Source of the DNA: Methanobrevibacter sp.
GTDB lineage: Archaea > Methanobacteriota > Methanobacteria > Methanobacteriales > Methanobacteriaceae
NCBI GenBank assembly: GCA_031289975.1
Contig: JAITOM010000125.1
Coordinates: 1-6,765 of the forward strand
DNA length: 6,765 nucleotides
Direction: 5' to 3'
Of this stretch, positions 1 to 5,587 are shown one piece after another. Every line of letters begins with the position of its first letter. Position 1 is the first letter of the stretch. A program made the position numbers and the translations under genes. Under the pieces are notes generated by a model, which had not been told where the DNA came from, ran no database searches, and was given only the letters and a program-made list of their open reading frames with translations.

Positions 1-118
1 CACAATTTGGAATTTGGATTTTAGCATAAAAGCATTAAGCCCATATACATGTCATTAAACTTTTATAGTCTGTTTTCAATTTTTCAATTGTGAAAATCCA
101 TGCTAATTTTACAGTGCC
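1..118 (+). mobile_element. Insertion-sequence end, left copy (truncated by window edge)
   Basis: This segment matches the reverse complement of 6648-6765 at 115 of 118 positions; the differences are at 3, 43 and 67. Its inner edge reads ACAGTGCC (111-118), so the element begins GGCACTGTAAAAT when read outward from the window interior. A third, diverged copy of the last 47 bases lies at 4901-4947 (39 of 47 identical, no gaps) and stops at the same ACAGTGCC, which fixes the boundary. Near the edge is a small hairpin, TTTTCA/TGAAAA with loop ATTG (81-96). A short reading frame ends at 58. The body of the element lies to the left of the window, so neither the transposase family nor a target duplication can be seen. 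The family is unassigned. Confidence 0.75.
2..58 (+). pseudogene. Possible C-terminal tail of the left-copy transposase (partial)
   Basis: An open frame enters from the left edge and stops at TAA (56-58), giving 18 residues that include IWNLDFSIKALSPYTCH. The right copy encodes the same tail on the other strand. Of the two base differences inside the frame, one is silent (CCA/CCC, Pro) and one changes the first visible residue (Thr/Ile). A stop about 60 bases from an element end is where a transposase gene commonly finishes. The tail is too short to assign to a family, and I mark it partial because the rest is outside the window. The coding status is inference. Confidence 0.3.
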
Positions 119-338
119 GATTTTATATGATAATATATTAGATTTTTATTAATAATAATAGATTTTTAATAAATGTTAAATTTATATTTTTAATTAGTTA
201 GGATTAATTATATATACTATTTATTTAATAAGAATTATAATCTTAAACTAAAATATTTATAAGTAAATAATTAAACTTTAATAAATTAATGTAATGGTTA
301 ACTAAGATATTAATTAGTAAATTTAAGATGGTAATTGA

Positions 339-349
339 GTATATAAAAT
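339..349 (+). promoter_or_regulatory. Probable TATA box for the aIF5A gene
   Basis: The stretch GTATATAAAAT is the best archaeal TATA-box match upstream of aIF5A. Transcription would be expected to begin about 25 bases downstream, near 367-370. That would leave a very short leader holding the GAGGG ribosome site at 368-372, eight bases before the ATG at 381. The surrounding 119-340 is gene-free and extremely A+T-rich; I see only short repeats of TAGATTTTTA-type sequence there. Confidence 0.5.
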
Positions 350-380
350 AATTTTAATTTATTAAATGAGGGAAAAAAAT

Positions 381-770
381 ATGTCAAAGAAAGTTGTAGA
401 AGTAAAAACCTTAAAAGAAGGAAAGTATATAATATTAGATGGAGAAGCATCCAAAATTACAAGCATTTCAACATCATCTCCAGGTAAACATGGAGCATCT
501 AAAGCAAGACTTGAAGCAGTGGGTATTTTTGATAATCAGAAAAGAACAATCACTAAACCTGTAGATACAAAAGTTGATATTCCAATGATTGATAAAAGAA
601 CTGGGCAAGTTTTAGCTTTAATGGGTAATGAAGTTCAAATAATGGATTTAGAAAGTTATGAAACTTTAGAACTTCCTATCCCTAATGAATTAAAAGATAA
701 ACTTGGTGAAGGAACTGAAATTGAATATATTGAAGCATTAGGGAACTTTAGAATCATGAGAACCAAATAA
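381..770 (+). CDS. eif5a: Translation initiation factor aIF5A (hypusine-containing)
   Basis: This encodes the 129-residue archaeal IF5A, a ribosome-bound elongation factor homologous to eukaryotic eIF5A and bacterial EF-P. It helps peptide-bond formation at stall-prone sequences such as proline runs, in the cytoplasm. The modification loop reads SSPGKHGASKARLEAVG; Lys36 in PGKHG is the residue expected to be converted to (deoxy)hypusine. The N-terminal SH3-like domain covers about residues 1-68 and the OB-fold domain about 70-129, and the length is normal for archaea. I chose ATG 381 over the ATG at 366 because GAGGG at 368-372 is correctly spaced, and the protein then starts MSKKVVEVKTLKEGKYI as the family does. 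The 366 start would lie on the predicted transcription start. It appears monocistronic. Its left neighbour is the insertion-sequence end. Confidence 0.95.
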   Translation: MSKKVVEVKTLKEGKYIILDGEASKITSISTSSPGKHGASKARLEAVGIFDNQKRTITKPVDTKVDIPMIDKRTGQVLALMGNEVQIMDLESYETLELPIPNELKDKLGEGTEIEYIEALGNFRIMRTK

Positions 771-1085
771 TTAATTTAATTATAACTTCTCTCTTTAAAA
801 CCATTATTAGTAAATCTTCTAAGTTTTTTACTTTTAGATTGTTAAATTCAATACTATTTTTTATTTTTCAACAAAATTATATATTTTAAGAATCCATAAA
901 GATTTAATTATCTTTACTATGAAAAAATTCTTAACTTTAAAAAATTTTAATAATATATCCTATGTTAATCAGTTAAATTTAATTGAGTATTGTTTTGAGT
1001 CTGTAAATTTAGCTGTGGTGGATAGTATGATTTTGTAGTGAAATAAAAATTGTTTAATAAAATTTTATCATGGAGTGTGGAGTAT
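771..1085. other. Gene-free A+T-rich spacer with nested inverted repeats
   Basis: No convincing gene is present. Directly after the aIF5A stop there are T-rich runs (around 826-831 and 857-867) that could end transcription, since archaeal terminators are often plain oligo-T. At 886-934 there is a nested inverted repeat: outer arms TTAAGAAT (886-893) and ATTCTTAA (927-934), inner arms AAAGAT (898-903) and ATCTTT (910-915). It may be a structured transcript end or chance in very A+T-rich DNA. The last 30 bases (about 1055-1085) hold the likely promoter of the next gene, with an AATAAAATTTTAT box that is repeated ahead of the gene at 1756. Confidence 0.4.
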
Positions 1086-1649
1086 TTGATAAATGGAATA
1101 GATATTAGTACGTTGATTGCAATAATAACAGGAATCATAGCAATCATATTCAATATTACTTCGGTATTAATAAACAAAAAAATATTGATTATTTTTACAC
1201 TTTTATCCAATATTTTTTTCACCATCCACTTTCTCATGTTATATGATTATGCTGCGGTATTCTCGTGCATCACTATATCTTTATCAGCTTTAATAATTTA
1301 TGTGTACCATAGCATAGACCGTGAAACTCCAGAAATAATATTAATATTATTCATATTTCTATTTCTGTTAGCTGGTCATTTGGATAAACATATTGATTTA
1401 GATGGGCATGGAATACTACCTATTTTAGCTTCAATATTCATTCTTTTTGGATTAGAAAATAAAAATATTAGAATGTCCAGACTTTATTTTTTAATATGTG
1501 CTATATTTTGGATAATCTATGATCTTTATTCCCCTCTTTTGTATTGGAATAATATTATAAATCAGGTTTTATTAATAATATTCATTATCATTGCATTTTT
1601 AATTCATGATGTATTAAATAAGAAAATTGAAAAGAAATTGATGAATTAA
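1086..1649 (+). CDS. YgjV-like multi-pass membrane protein, copy 1
   Basis: About 187 residues, almost entirely hydrophobic, with roughly six membrane segments. I recognise the pattern of the YgjV-type inner-membrane protein family: an opening IAIIFNITSVLINKKILIIF, then a second segment pair, a LLPILAS-like motif after an acidic IDLDG loop, and a closing FWIIYDLY...NIINQ segment. The family's function is not known to me. The length is close to that of E. coli YgjV. The start is odd: the base triplet matching the ATG of copy 2 is ATA here (1089-1091), so I choose TTG 1086, with GGAG at 1072-1075 and 1079-1082 upstream. GTG 1077 or TTG 1050 are alternatives. A 12-base direct repeat, AAATTGATGAAT (1635-1646, 1649-1660), overlaps the stop codon. 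It forms a tandem pair with the next gene. Confidence 0.7.
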   Translation: MINGIDISTLIAIITGIIAIIFNITSVLINKKILIIFTLLSNIFFTIHFLMLYDYAAVFSCITISLSALIIYVYHSIDRETPEIILILFIFLFLLAGHLDKHIDLDGHGILPILASIFILFGLENKNIRMSRLYFLICAIFWIIYDLYSPLLYWNNIINQVLLIIFIIIAFLIHDVLNKKIEKKLMN

Positions 1650-1663
1650 AATTGATGAATCAT

Positions 1664-1682
1664 TAAAAATGGAAAATTTTTA
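1664..1682 (+). terminator. Possible hairpin terminator after YgjV-like copy 1
   Basis: A perfect 7-bp stem, TAAAAAT (1664-1670) with ATTTTTA (1676-1682) and loop GGAAA, lies 15 bases after the stop codon and is followed by TTTTACTT. It is A+T-only and so weak. It may simply be an oligo-T type archaeal terminator. Confidence 0.3.
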
Positions 1683-1723
1683 TTTTACTTACAAGAACTT
1701 ATAATTTTGAGTAATAAACCCCA

Positions 1724-1737
1724 TCTATTAAAATTTT
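1724..1737 (+). promoter_or_regulatory. Probable promoter box of YgjV-like copy 2, duplicated from copy 1
   Basis: ATTAAAATTTTATAAC here resembles AATAAAATTTTATCAT (1058-1073) ahead of copy 1. Both are followed by a G-rich stretch (AGGTAGGT or GGAGTGTGGAG) and then ATTTGAT at the start of the gene. The duplication therefore includes the promoter and ribosome-site region. A box about 25 bases from the start codon would give a very short leader. Confidence 0.35.
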
Positions 1738-1755
1738 ATAACAGGTAGGTATTTG

Positions 1756-2310
1756 ATGAATGAAATAGATATATTGATTAGAATAACAGGAATTATAGCA
1801 ATCATATTCAATATTACTTCGGTATTAATAAACAAAAAAATATTGATTATTTTTACAATTTTAGCCAATATTTTTTTCGCTGCCCAATTTTTCCTCTTAG
1901 GGGCATATGTTGCGGTATTTTCATGTATTGTGACATCTTTAGCGGCTTTAGTAGTTCATATACACCATAGTAGAGACCTTAAAACTCCAGAAATTGTATT
2001 GATACTTTTCATCACCATATTTATATTATCTGGTTATTTTCAGTCTGATATTGATTTAGATGGGAATGATTTGCTACCTATTTTAGCCTCAATAATGGTT
2101 GTTTTTGCATTAGAAAATAAAAATATCATAACAGCCAAATTTTATTATTTAATATGTGCTATACTTTGGATAATCTATGATTTTAATCTTCATATTATCC
2201 CATGGGAGAATGTTATAAATCAAGTTTTTTTAATAATATTCACTGTTGTCACCTTTTTATTTTATGAAGTGTTAAATAAGAAAAAAACTGAATATTTTAA
2301 AGAAAAATAA
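1756..2310 (+). CDS. YgjV-like multi-pass membrane protein, copy 2
   Basis: A 184-residue paralogue of the preceding gene, with the same layout of about six membrane segments, the IDLDG loop before LLPILAS, and a closing ILWIIYDF...NVINQ segment. Function is unknown; the family resemblance is to YgjV-type inner-membrane proteins. ATG 1756 follows AGGTAGGT (1743-1750) by five bases and is preferred over the TTG directly before it. Residues from about Ile11 to Phe40 are almost identical to copy 1 (97-base block, three differences), whereas the following 100 bases are only about 70 percent alike. It converges on the permease gene downstream, and the two genes are about 90 bases apart. Confidence 0.75.
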   Translation: MNEIDILIRITGIIAIIFNITSVLINKKILIIFTILANIFFAAQFFLLGAYVAVFSCIVTSLAALVVHIHHSRDLKTPEIVLILFITIFILSGYFQSDIDLDGNDLLPILASIMVVFALENKNIITAKFYYLICAILWIIYDFNLHIIPWENVINQVFLIIFTVVTFLFYEVLNKKKTEYFKEK

Positions 2311-2387
2311 AGGATAAAAATAATTGTTTCCCAGCTCTCATTAAATTTCTCCAAATAATAGATGCTAATAGAAATAATATTTTCTCT

Positions 2388-2411
2388 TAAAATAAAAATA
2401 TTCTTATTTTA
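2388..2411. terminator. Possible bidirectional terminator between convergent genes
   Basis: An 8-bp inverted repeat, TAAAATAA (2388-2395) and TTATTTTA (2404-2411) with an 8-base loop, lies between the end of YgjV-like copy 2 and the end of the permease gene, overlapping the stop codon of the latter. It is symmetrical, so it could serve both strands. The composition is purely A+T in the arms, so chance is not excluded. Confidence 0.35.
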
Positions 2412-3330
2412 GTCTTTTAATCATATAAGTAACAATAATTAAAATAGGAAGTTCTATTAATGGGGCTATTACAAGAGATAAAGCTATTATGGGCTGATTT
2501 GGAAAAGCCGTGATTGCAATAGCTAAAGATATTGGTGAATTACGAGCTAAAGTTGTTAGAGATAAACTTATATAATCTTCATAATTCATTTTAATAGCTA
2601 TTTTCACTAAACGAGTGAGTATAAAATTTATTATAAAAAACAATACAAAAGGAATAAGTAAAATTATAAAAACCCATAAATTATTAAATAATAAACTTCC
2701 TTTTGATGAAAATATTGTAAAAATAGCTAAAGATAATGAAATAATAGCTATCAATTCAAAATAATTAGATAATCTATTGCTTACATTTACAAAATATTTT
2801 ATGACTTGAGATAAAATAAATGGTAAGATTATAATTAAAACAATAGTTTCAATTAAAAGATTTAAATCAAAACCACTTAAAACACCTGTAAATAAGAAGA
2901 TATAAACTGGTAAGAGGATTAATTGTAGTAATAAGTTTAAGGGCAAAATTGAAAGACTTAACTTCATATTTCCTTTAGCTAAATCCGTGAATAGTAAATA
3001 CCAATCCGTACATGGAGTTACTAAAAGCATTATAAATCCAATCCATAGATCTATATGCTGATTTAGGAATGCATAACCTAAAATGTAACTTAATATTGGA
3101 GTCCATATAAAATTTATCAGAAGAGTTATTTTTATAAATTTAAGATTTATAAATTCTTTTTTAAAGTTTTTTAAAGGAATGTTAATAAATAAAGAGAAAA
3201 GCATTAATAGTAAAAAGGGAATGGTAAGATTTCCTGAAAAATTTGATATTTGGGAGTTTTGACTCAATAGAAAACCAAATATAATAGCTATTGGTAAAAG
3301 CACCATTTGTAATTTTTCATTTAATTTCAT
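2404..3330 (-). CDS. ACR3/BASS-type permease, probable arsenite efflux or related anion transporter
   Basis: A 308-residue integral membrane protein with about ten hydrophobic segments, of the bile acid:sodium symporter superfamily, nearest in pattern to ACR3 arsenite exporters. The segment TPCTDWYLLFTDLAKGN carries Cys107, in the place of the conserved fourth-helix cysteine of ACR3. LARNSPISLAIA...APLIELPIL carries Glu293, in the place of the conserved ninth-helix glutamate. Both residues are known to be needed for arsenite export in characterised ACR3 proteins. It is shorter than typical ACR3 (about 350-400 residues), and no ArsR regulator or ArsC is nearby, so the substrate is uncertain; a sodium-coupled organic-anion carrier is the alternative. 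ATG at 3330-3328 has only a weak ribosome site. The zinc-ribbon gene ends 43 bases upstream, so cotranscription is plausible. Confidence 0.75.
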   Translation of the reverse strand: MKLNEKLQMVLLPIAIIFGFLLSQNSQISNFSGNLTIPFLLLMLFSLFINIPLKNFKKEFINLKFIKITLLINFIWTPILSYILGYAFLNQHIDLWIGFIMLLVTPCTDWYLLFTDLAKGNMKLSLSILPLNLLLQLILLPVYIFLFTGVLSGFDLNLLIETIVLIIILPFILSQVIKYFVNVSNRLSNYFELIAIISLSLAIFTIFSSKGSLLFNNLWVFIILLIPFVLFFIINFILTRLVKIAIKMNYEDYISLSLTTLARNSPISLAIAITAFPNQPIIALSLVIAPLIELPILIIVTYMIKRLK

Positions 3331-3373
3331 AGTATCTTTATAATACTGTTTATTGGTGTTAAAATTTATTTAT

Positions 3374-3553
3374 CTATTTAAAACCTAATTTATTTTTTAA
3401 GGCTGTTATAATTTTAAATTCTTCTTCAAATTCAGGTGAATTCCCGTAACCACAATTGGGGCAGTGAACAGCTGAACAGTTACTTTTTCCACAAACTTGA
3501 CAATTTTGACCAGTTTTTTCATCAAACTCATATCCACACATACGACACTTCAT
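3374..3553 (-). CDS. Small zinc-ribbon protein
   Basis: A 59-residue cytoplasmic protein with three CxxC pairs: Cys3/Cys6, Cys18/Cys21 and Cys31/Cys34 (CPNCGYG), plus Cys26. The pattern predicts bound zinc, or possibly an iron-sulfur or thiolate site. Short proteins with this CxMCGYxFDE...CPNCGY pattern occur in methanogens, some near metal-transport genes, but I cannot assign a function. The C-terminal 20 residues are probably helical. I start at ATG 3553-3551, which has GAGTTGAT on the minus strand (about 3558-3565) at correct spacing. The upstream in-frame extension to TTG 3625 would add a hydrophobic 24-residue stretch, but the AGGAG there is too close to that TTG. It lies between the coiled-coil membrane gene and the permease on the same strand. 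Confidence 0.65.
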   Translation of the reverse strand: MKCRMCGYEFDEKTGQNCQVCGKSNCSAVHCPNCGYGNSPEFEEEFKIITALKNKLGFK

Positions 3554-3637
3554 ATAAATCAACTCTATCAAGAAAACAAATACATCAATCACAATATTAG
3601 ATTTTTGAGCAATAGTTAAAATCAACTCCTGAAAAAA

Positions 3638-3904
3638 TTAACCACAAAACACCTTAATAGTAATATTAACGACTAAAATACCAATAATACTAATAGAACC
3701 CATCAAAATGTACAGATCTCGTTCAATATGCTTTAGATGGTTATCTTTTAAATTATCTAAATTACTTTCAACCTTATCAATTCTATCGTTTAAATTACTT
3801 TCAGCCTTATCAATTCTAACACTCAACCCATCAACTTTAGTTTCAAGAATAGCTGAATTAGTTTTAATTTCATTAAACATATCATAAATTTCCTTATTAT
3901 CCAC
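3638..3904 (-). CDS. Small coiled-coil protein with C-terminal membrane anchor
   Basis: An 88-residue protein with a charged helical region (residues about 1-63) followed by a single membrane segment (about 64-86, LYILMGSISIIGILVVN). The helical part contains a tandem 11-residue repeat, RIDKAESNLND then RIDKVESNLDN (residues 30-51), typical of a parallel coiled coil. The layout recalls the XhlA-type haemolysin/holin-associated proteins of bacteria and phages, but that is resemblance in shape only. The start is GTG (3904-3902), preceded on the minus strand by GGGATGA at proper spacing. It is the first gene of a possible three-gene cluster running to the permease. The group II intron begins 68 bases beyond its start on the opposite strand. 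Confidence 0.6.
   Translation of the reverse strand: MDNKEIYDMFNEIKTNSAILETKVDGLSVRIDKAESNLNDRIDKVESNLDNLKDNHLKHIERDLYILMGSISIIGILVVNITIKVFCG
3759..3818. repeat. 33-bp tandem repeat inside the coiled-coil gene
   Basis: A 27-base unit beginning AAATTACTTTCA occurs at 3759-3785 and again at 3792-3818 with one difference, giving a period of 33 bases, or 11 residues. It is an in-frame duplication that lengthens the coiled coil. Confidence 0.8.
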
Positions 3905-4810
3905 AAAATCATCCCAATTTTTTTACTTATATTCAAATAATATTTACAAATTCTACTATTTAAAATTTTCTGTGCGACAGGATAGGGTCTCTATTCTTCA
4001 TTAATTCAGTGAAATGTTGTTAAATATTTTAATCCCAGTTGTGTGGGATTTTTTCCCCAGAAACTCTTAAACAAGTGATTGGTTAAGAGGTTGCATGATG
4101 GAAATATCTAATTAACTATAAATATCCATACAGTTAAGGAATAAAGAAAGAATGACAAGGCTAACGATAAGTGAACAATTTATAAGCATCGTTACTATAA
4201 GCAATAGGTGAGATACACCACCTCTTTTTTTTTAGGTTACTATTGTCTTGCAAATAGGAAATAAGTAGTCAGAACATACTTAATAGTTCACAACCCATAT
4301 ATTTACCAGTGCACTGATTGAGCCTAAATCATTCGTATCTGAGAAGAGACTAACCTGATAAGCCTCAAAAAGTCCTTAAAAAAAAAACACAGAATTATTT
4401 TGTTCTTGTTTTTTTTAGGTAGGTTTGATTGTAAAATGATAACCAATACTCTTCTGGAGGTGGAGGATATTGAAGTAAGCGAATGCCGTTATTAATCGAA
4501 AGATAGCAGAAAATCGAAGAATACAATAACTATGAACAGATACCATTCCTTGTGAGTGGAATAGAAATATTACTGAATTTCAATTGATGTATAACATGTT
4601 TATAAAACGAAAAGTAAATTTATTAAAAGAATGGTGGTCAGAAGATGAATACTTCAAATATTTTTGAAGTCCTCAACCCCATACACTACCTTTTTGGTCT
4701 GATATCCATAGGATTAAGATTTGAAAAGTATGTAAATAAGTTACAAAAGCGGATATAACATGCTAAAAGTGTGAAAACGAAGATTCACATTAATAGATAA
4801 AGATATGCTT

Positions 4811-4844
4811 GAGCGGCTTGTCATGAAAGTGACACGAGCCGTTC
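4811..4844 (+). other. Group II intron domain V (catalytic hairpin)
   Basis: Exactly 34 nt, GAGC at the 5' side and GTTC at the 3' side. It holds the catalytic triad AGC (4812-4814), a lower stem of eight pairs including the usual G-U, a two-base bulge CG (4835-4836), an upper stem of about six pairs and a GAAA tetraloop (4825-4828). Every required element is intact, so the ribozyme core is not visibly decayed. Confidence 0.95.
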
Positions 4845-4850
4845 TTAGGA

Positions 4851-4880
4851 GAGGTTAGGAGGGAAACCTCCTAATTTTAT
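4851..4880 (+). other. Group II intron domain VI and 3' splice site
   Basis: The stem TTAGGAGG (4855-4862) pairs with CCTCCTAA (4867-4874) across a GAAA loop. Adenosines 4873-4874 lie seven to eight positions from an intron end at T4880, where the branch-point A is expected, and the final AT fits the family's AY ending. The exact boundary (4880 against a base or two on either side) is inferred. Confidence 0.75.
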
Positions 4881-4888
4881 CCGACAAA

Positions 4889-4947
4889 TTTTTAGCCTAT
4901 ATTTTTAATTTTTCATTCGCGAAAATCCATTCTCTTTTTACAGTGCC
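4889..4947 (+). mobile_element. Decayed end of the same insertion sequence
   Basis: Positions 4901-4947 match 72-118 at 39 of 47 bases without a gap and end at the same ACAGTGCC. The match upstream, 4889-4900, is weaker (7 of 12). The small hairpin near the end is kept in changed form: TTTTC/GAAAA around a TTCG loop (4910-4925) against TTTTCA/TGAAAA in the intact copies. The rest of the element is missing or unrecognisable, and the group II intron ends just upstream at 4880. Confidence 0.75.
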
Positions 4948-5370
4948 GTGATTATAAAAAAAATCTAATGAATCTTAAATAAGTTTAAAAAAAGAATCAT
5001 AATCATTTAATTGGAAAAATAAGCATAATTAATAAGTTATAAGATTATGCCGTGGACTCTTAAATAATCTTATTCATAATAATTATAAATAAAAAAATCA
5101 ATGTTTTGAAAAAATAGTTGTTATAGTGTTTTGTAAATTTATTTTTATCCATATTCAACTTTTAAATAAATATAGTGAACTAAAAAATGTTTTTAAGTAA
5201 TGAGTTTTTTAAAAATATCTCTAAATTATCAATTTCATAAATAAAAATATAATATTATTTATTTTTAAAAATAAAATAGTTAAATTTATTAATTAATAAT
5301 TTAGTAAAATATTAGAAAGTATTATTGAAAATTAAGCAAATAAAAATAAATGATTAATTACAAACTTTTT
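4948..5370. other. Gene-free A+T-rich region with one long hairpin
   Basis: I find no gene in this 423-base stretch. The notable structure is a perfect 10-bp inverted repeat, ATAAGATTAT (5039-5048) and ATAATCTTAT (5064-5073), around a 15-base loop, GCCGTGGACTCTTAA, that is the most G+C-rich patch of the region. It could be a small RNA or terminator structure, or a remnant of mobile DNA. The rest is low-complexity A+T. Confidence 0.4.
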
Positions 5371-5556
5371 TTATTCCACTATATTTATATTTATTTTATG
5401 CTTTATTCCATGTAATGAGAACTGTATATGTGGGTATCCATGGTAGTTGTCTATTCTTATTTTTGGAGGAAGTATACTTATTGCCCATCCTCGCTGTGTG
5501 TTCCTGTGATAAACATCATAGTCCCCTATTTTTCTTTTTAGACTATTTCTAACCAT
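5371..5556 (-). CDS. Hypothetical 61-residue protein
   Basis: A small basic soluble protein with no family that I can name firmly. Its centre, PPKIRIDNYHGYPHIQFSLHGIKHKINI, has ordered alternating hydrophobic and charged residues and several histidines, unlike a random A+T-rich frame, so I regard it as probably real. It may be a shortened member of a longer family, since it stops right after what looks like a beta-hairpin. The start is ATG 5556-5554 with no ribosome site, but TTTATATATAAAAA on the minus strand (5574-5587) lies about 25 bases upstream, which fits leaderless transcription. It stands alone between the gene-free region and the divergent toxin-antitoxin locus. Confidence 0.5.
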   Translation of the reverse strand: MVRNSLKRKIGDYDVYHRNTQRGWAISILPPKIRIDNYHGYPHIQFSLHGIKHKININIVE

Positions 5557-5573
5557 AATGTATTATATATTGA

Positions 5574-5587
5574 TTTTTATATATAAA
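5574..5587 (-). promoter_or_regulatory. Probable TATA box of the 61-residue hypothetical gene
   Basis: On the minus strand this reads TTTATATATAAAAA. Its centre is about 25 bases from the ATG at 5556, so the transcript would start at or next to the start codon, as in leaderless archaeal messages. A+T richness makes such matches frequent by chance. Confidence 0.4.

Larger units (their letters stand above)
3972..4880 (+). ncRNA. Group II intron without an encoded protein
   Basis: A self-splicing, reverse-transcriptase-dependent retroelement RNA of about 909 nt. The 5' end reads GTGCGACAGGATAGGGTC, very close to the GTGCGCCCAGATAGGGTG start of the lactococcal Ll.LtrB intron. The 3' end has a canonical domain V (4811-4844), a domain VI hairpin (about 4851-4878) and terminal AT (4879-4880). 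The interior shows RNA hairpins rather than genes: AATCCCA/TGGGATT (4031-4050), ACTTCAAA/TTTGAAGT (4651-4670), and a short hairpin GTGTGAA/TTCACAT around 4769-4790 that may be domain IV. Domain IV normally holds the reverse transcriptase/maturase gene; here there is no such frame, so mobility and perhaps splicing would need a protein in trans. The 5' start and domain V suggest the IIA/ML type, which is inference. The flanking sequence is not coding in any clear frame. Confidence 0.9.

Noticed and set aside
366..380. Upstream ATG giving a five-residue longer aIF5A
   Set aside because: It lies on the predicted transcription start, has no ribosome site, and adds residues (MREKN) not typical of the family; GAGGG supports ATG 381.
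965..1237. Minus-strand open frame of 90 codons opposite YgjV-like copy 1
   Set aside because: It overlaps the real membrane gene on the other strand, has no ribosome site, and is composed of hydrophobic low-complexity sequence complementary to the true frame.
3554..3625. N-terminal hydrophobic extension of the zinc-ribbon protein
   Set aside because: The TTG start directly abuts its AGGAG, leaving no spacer, while the internal ATG at 3553 has a well-spaced GAGTTGAT. An alternative membrane-anchored form is not fully excluded.
4031..4055. Hairpin AATCCCA/TGGGATT followed by a T run as a factor-independent terminator
   Set aside because: It lies within domain I of the group II intron, so it is better explained as intron structure.
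4591..4662. Short frame (about 23 codons) inside the group II intron as a remnant of an intron-encoded protein
   Set aside because: Too short, overlaps an RNA hairpin, and shows no reverse-transcriptase or maturase motif.
4948..5370. CRISPR array, tRNA or rRNA in the gene-free region
   Set aside because: No regularly spaced repeats, no cloverleaf with CCA-proximal arms and no G+C-rich rRNA-like sequence could be found.
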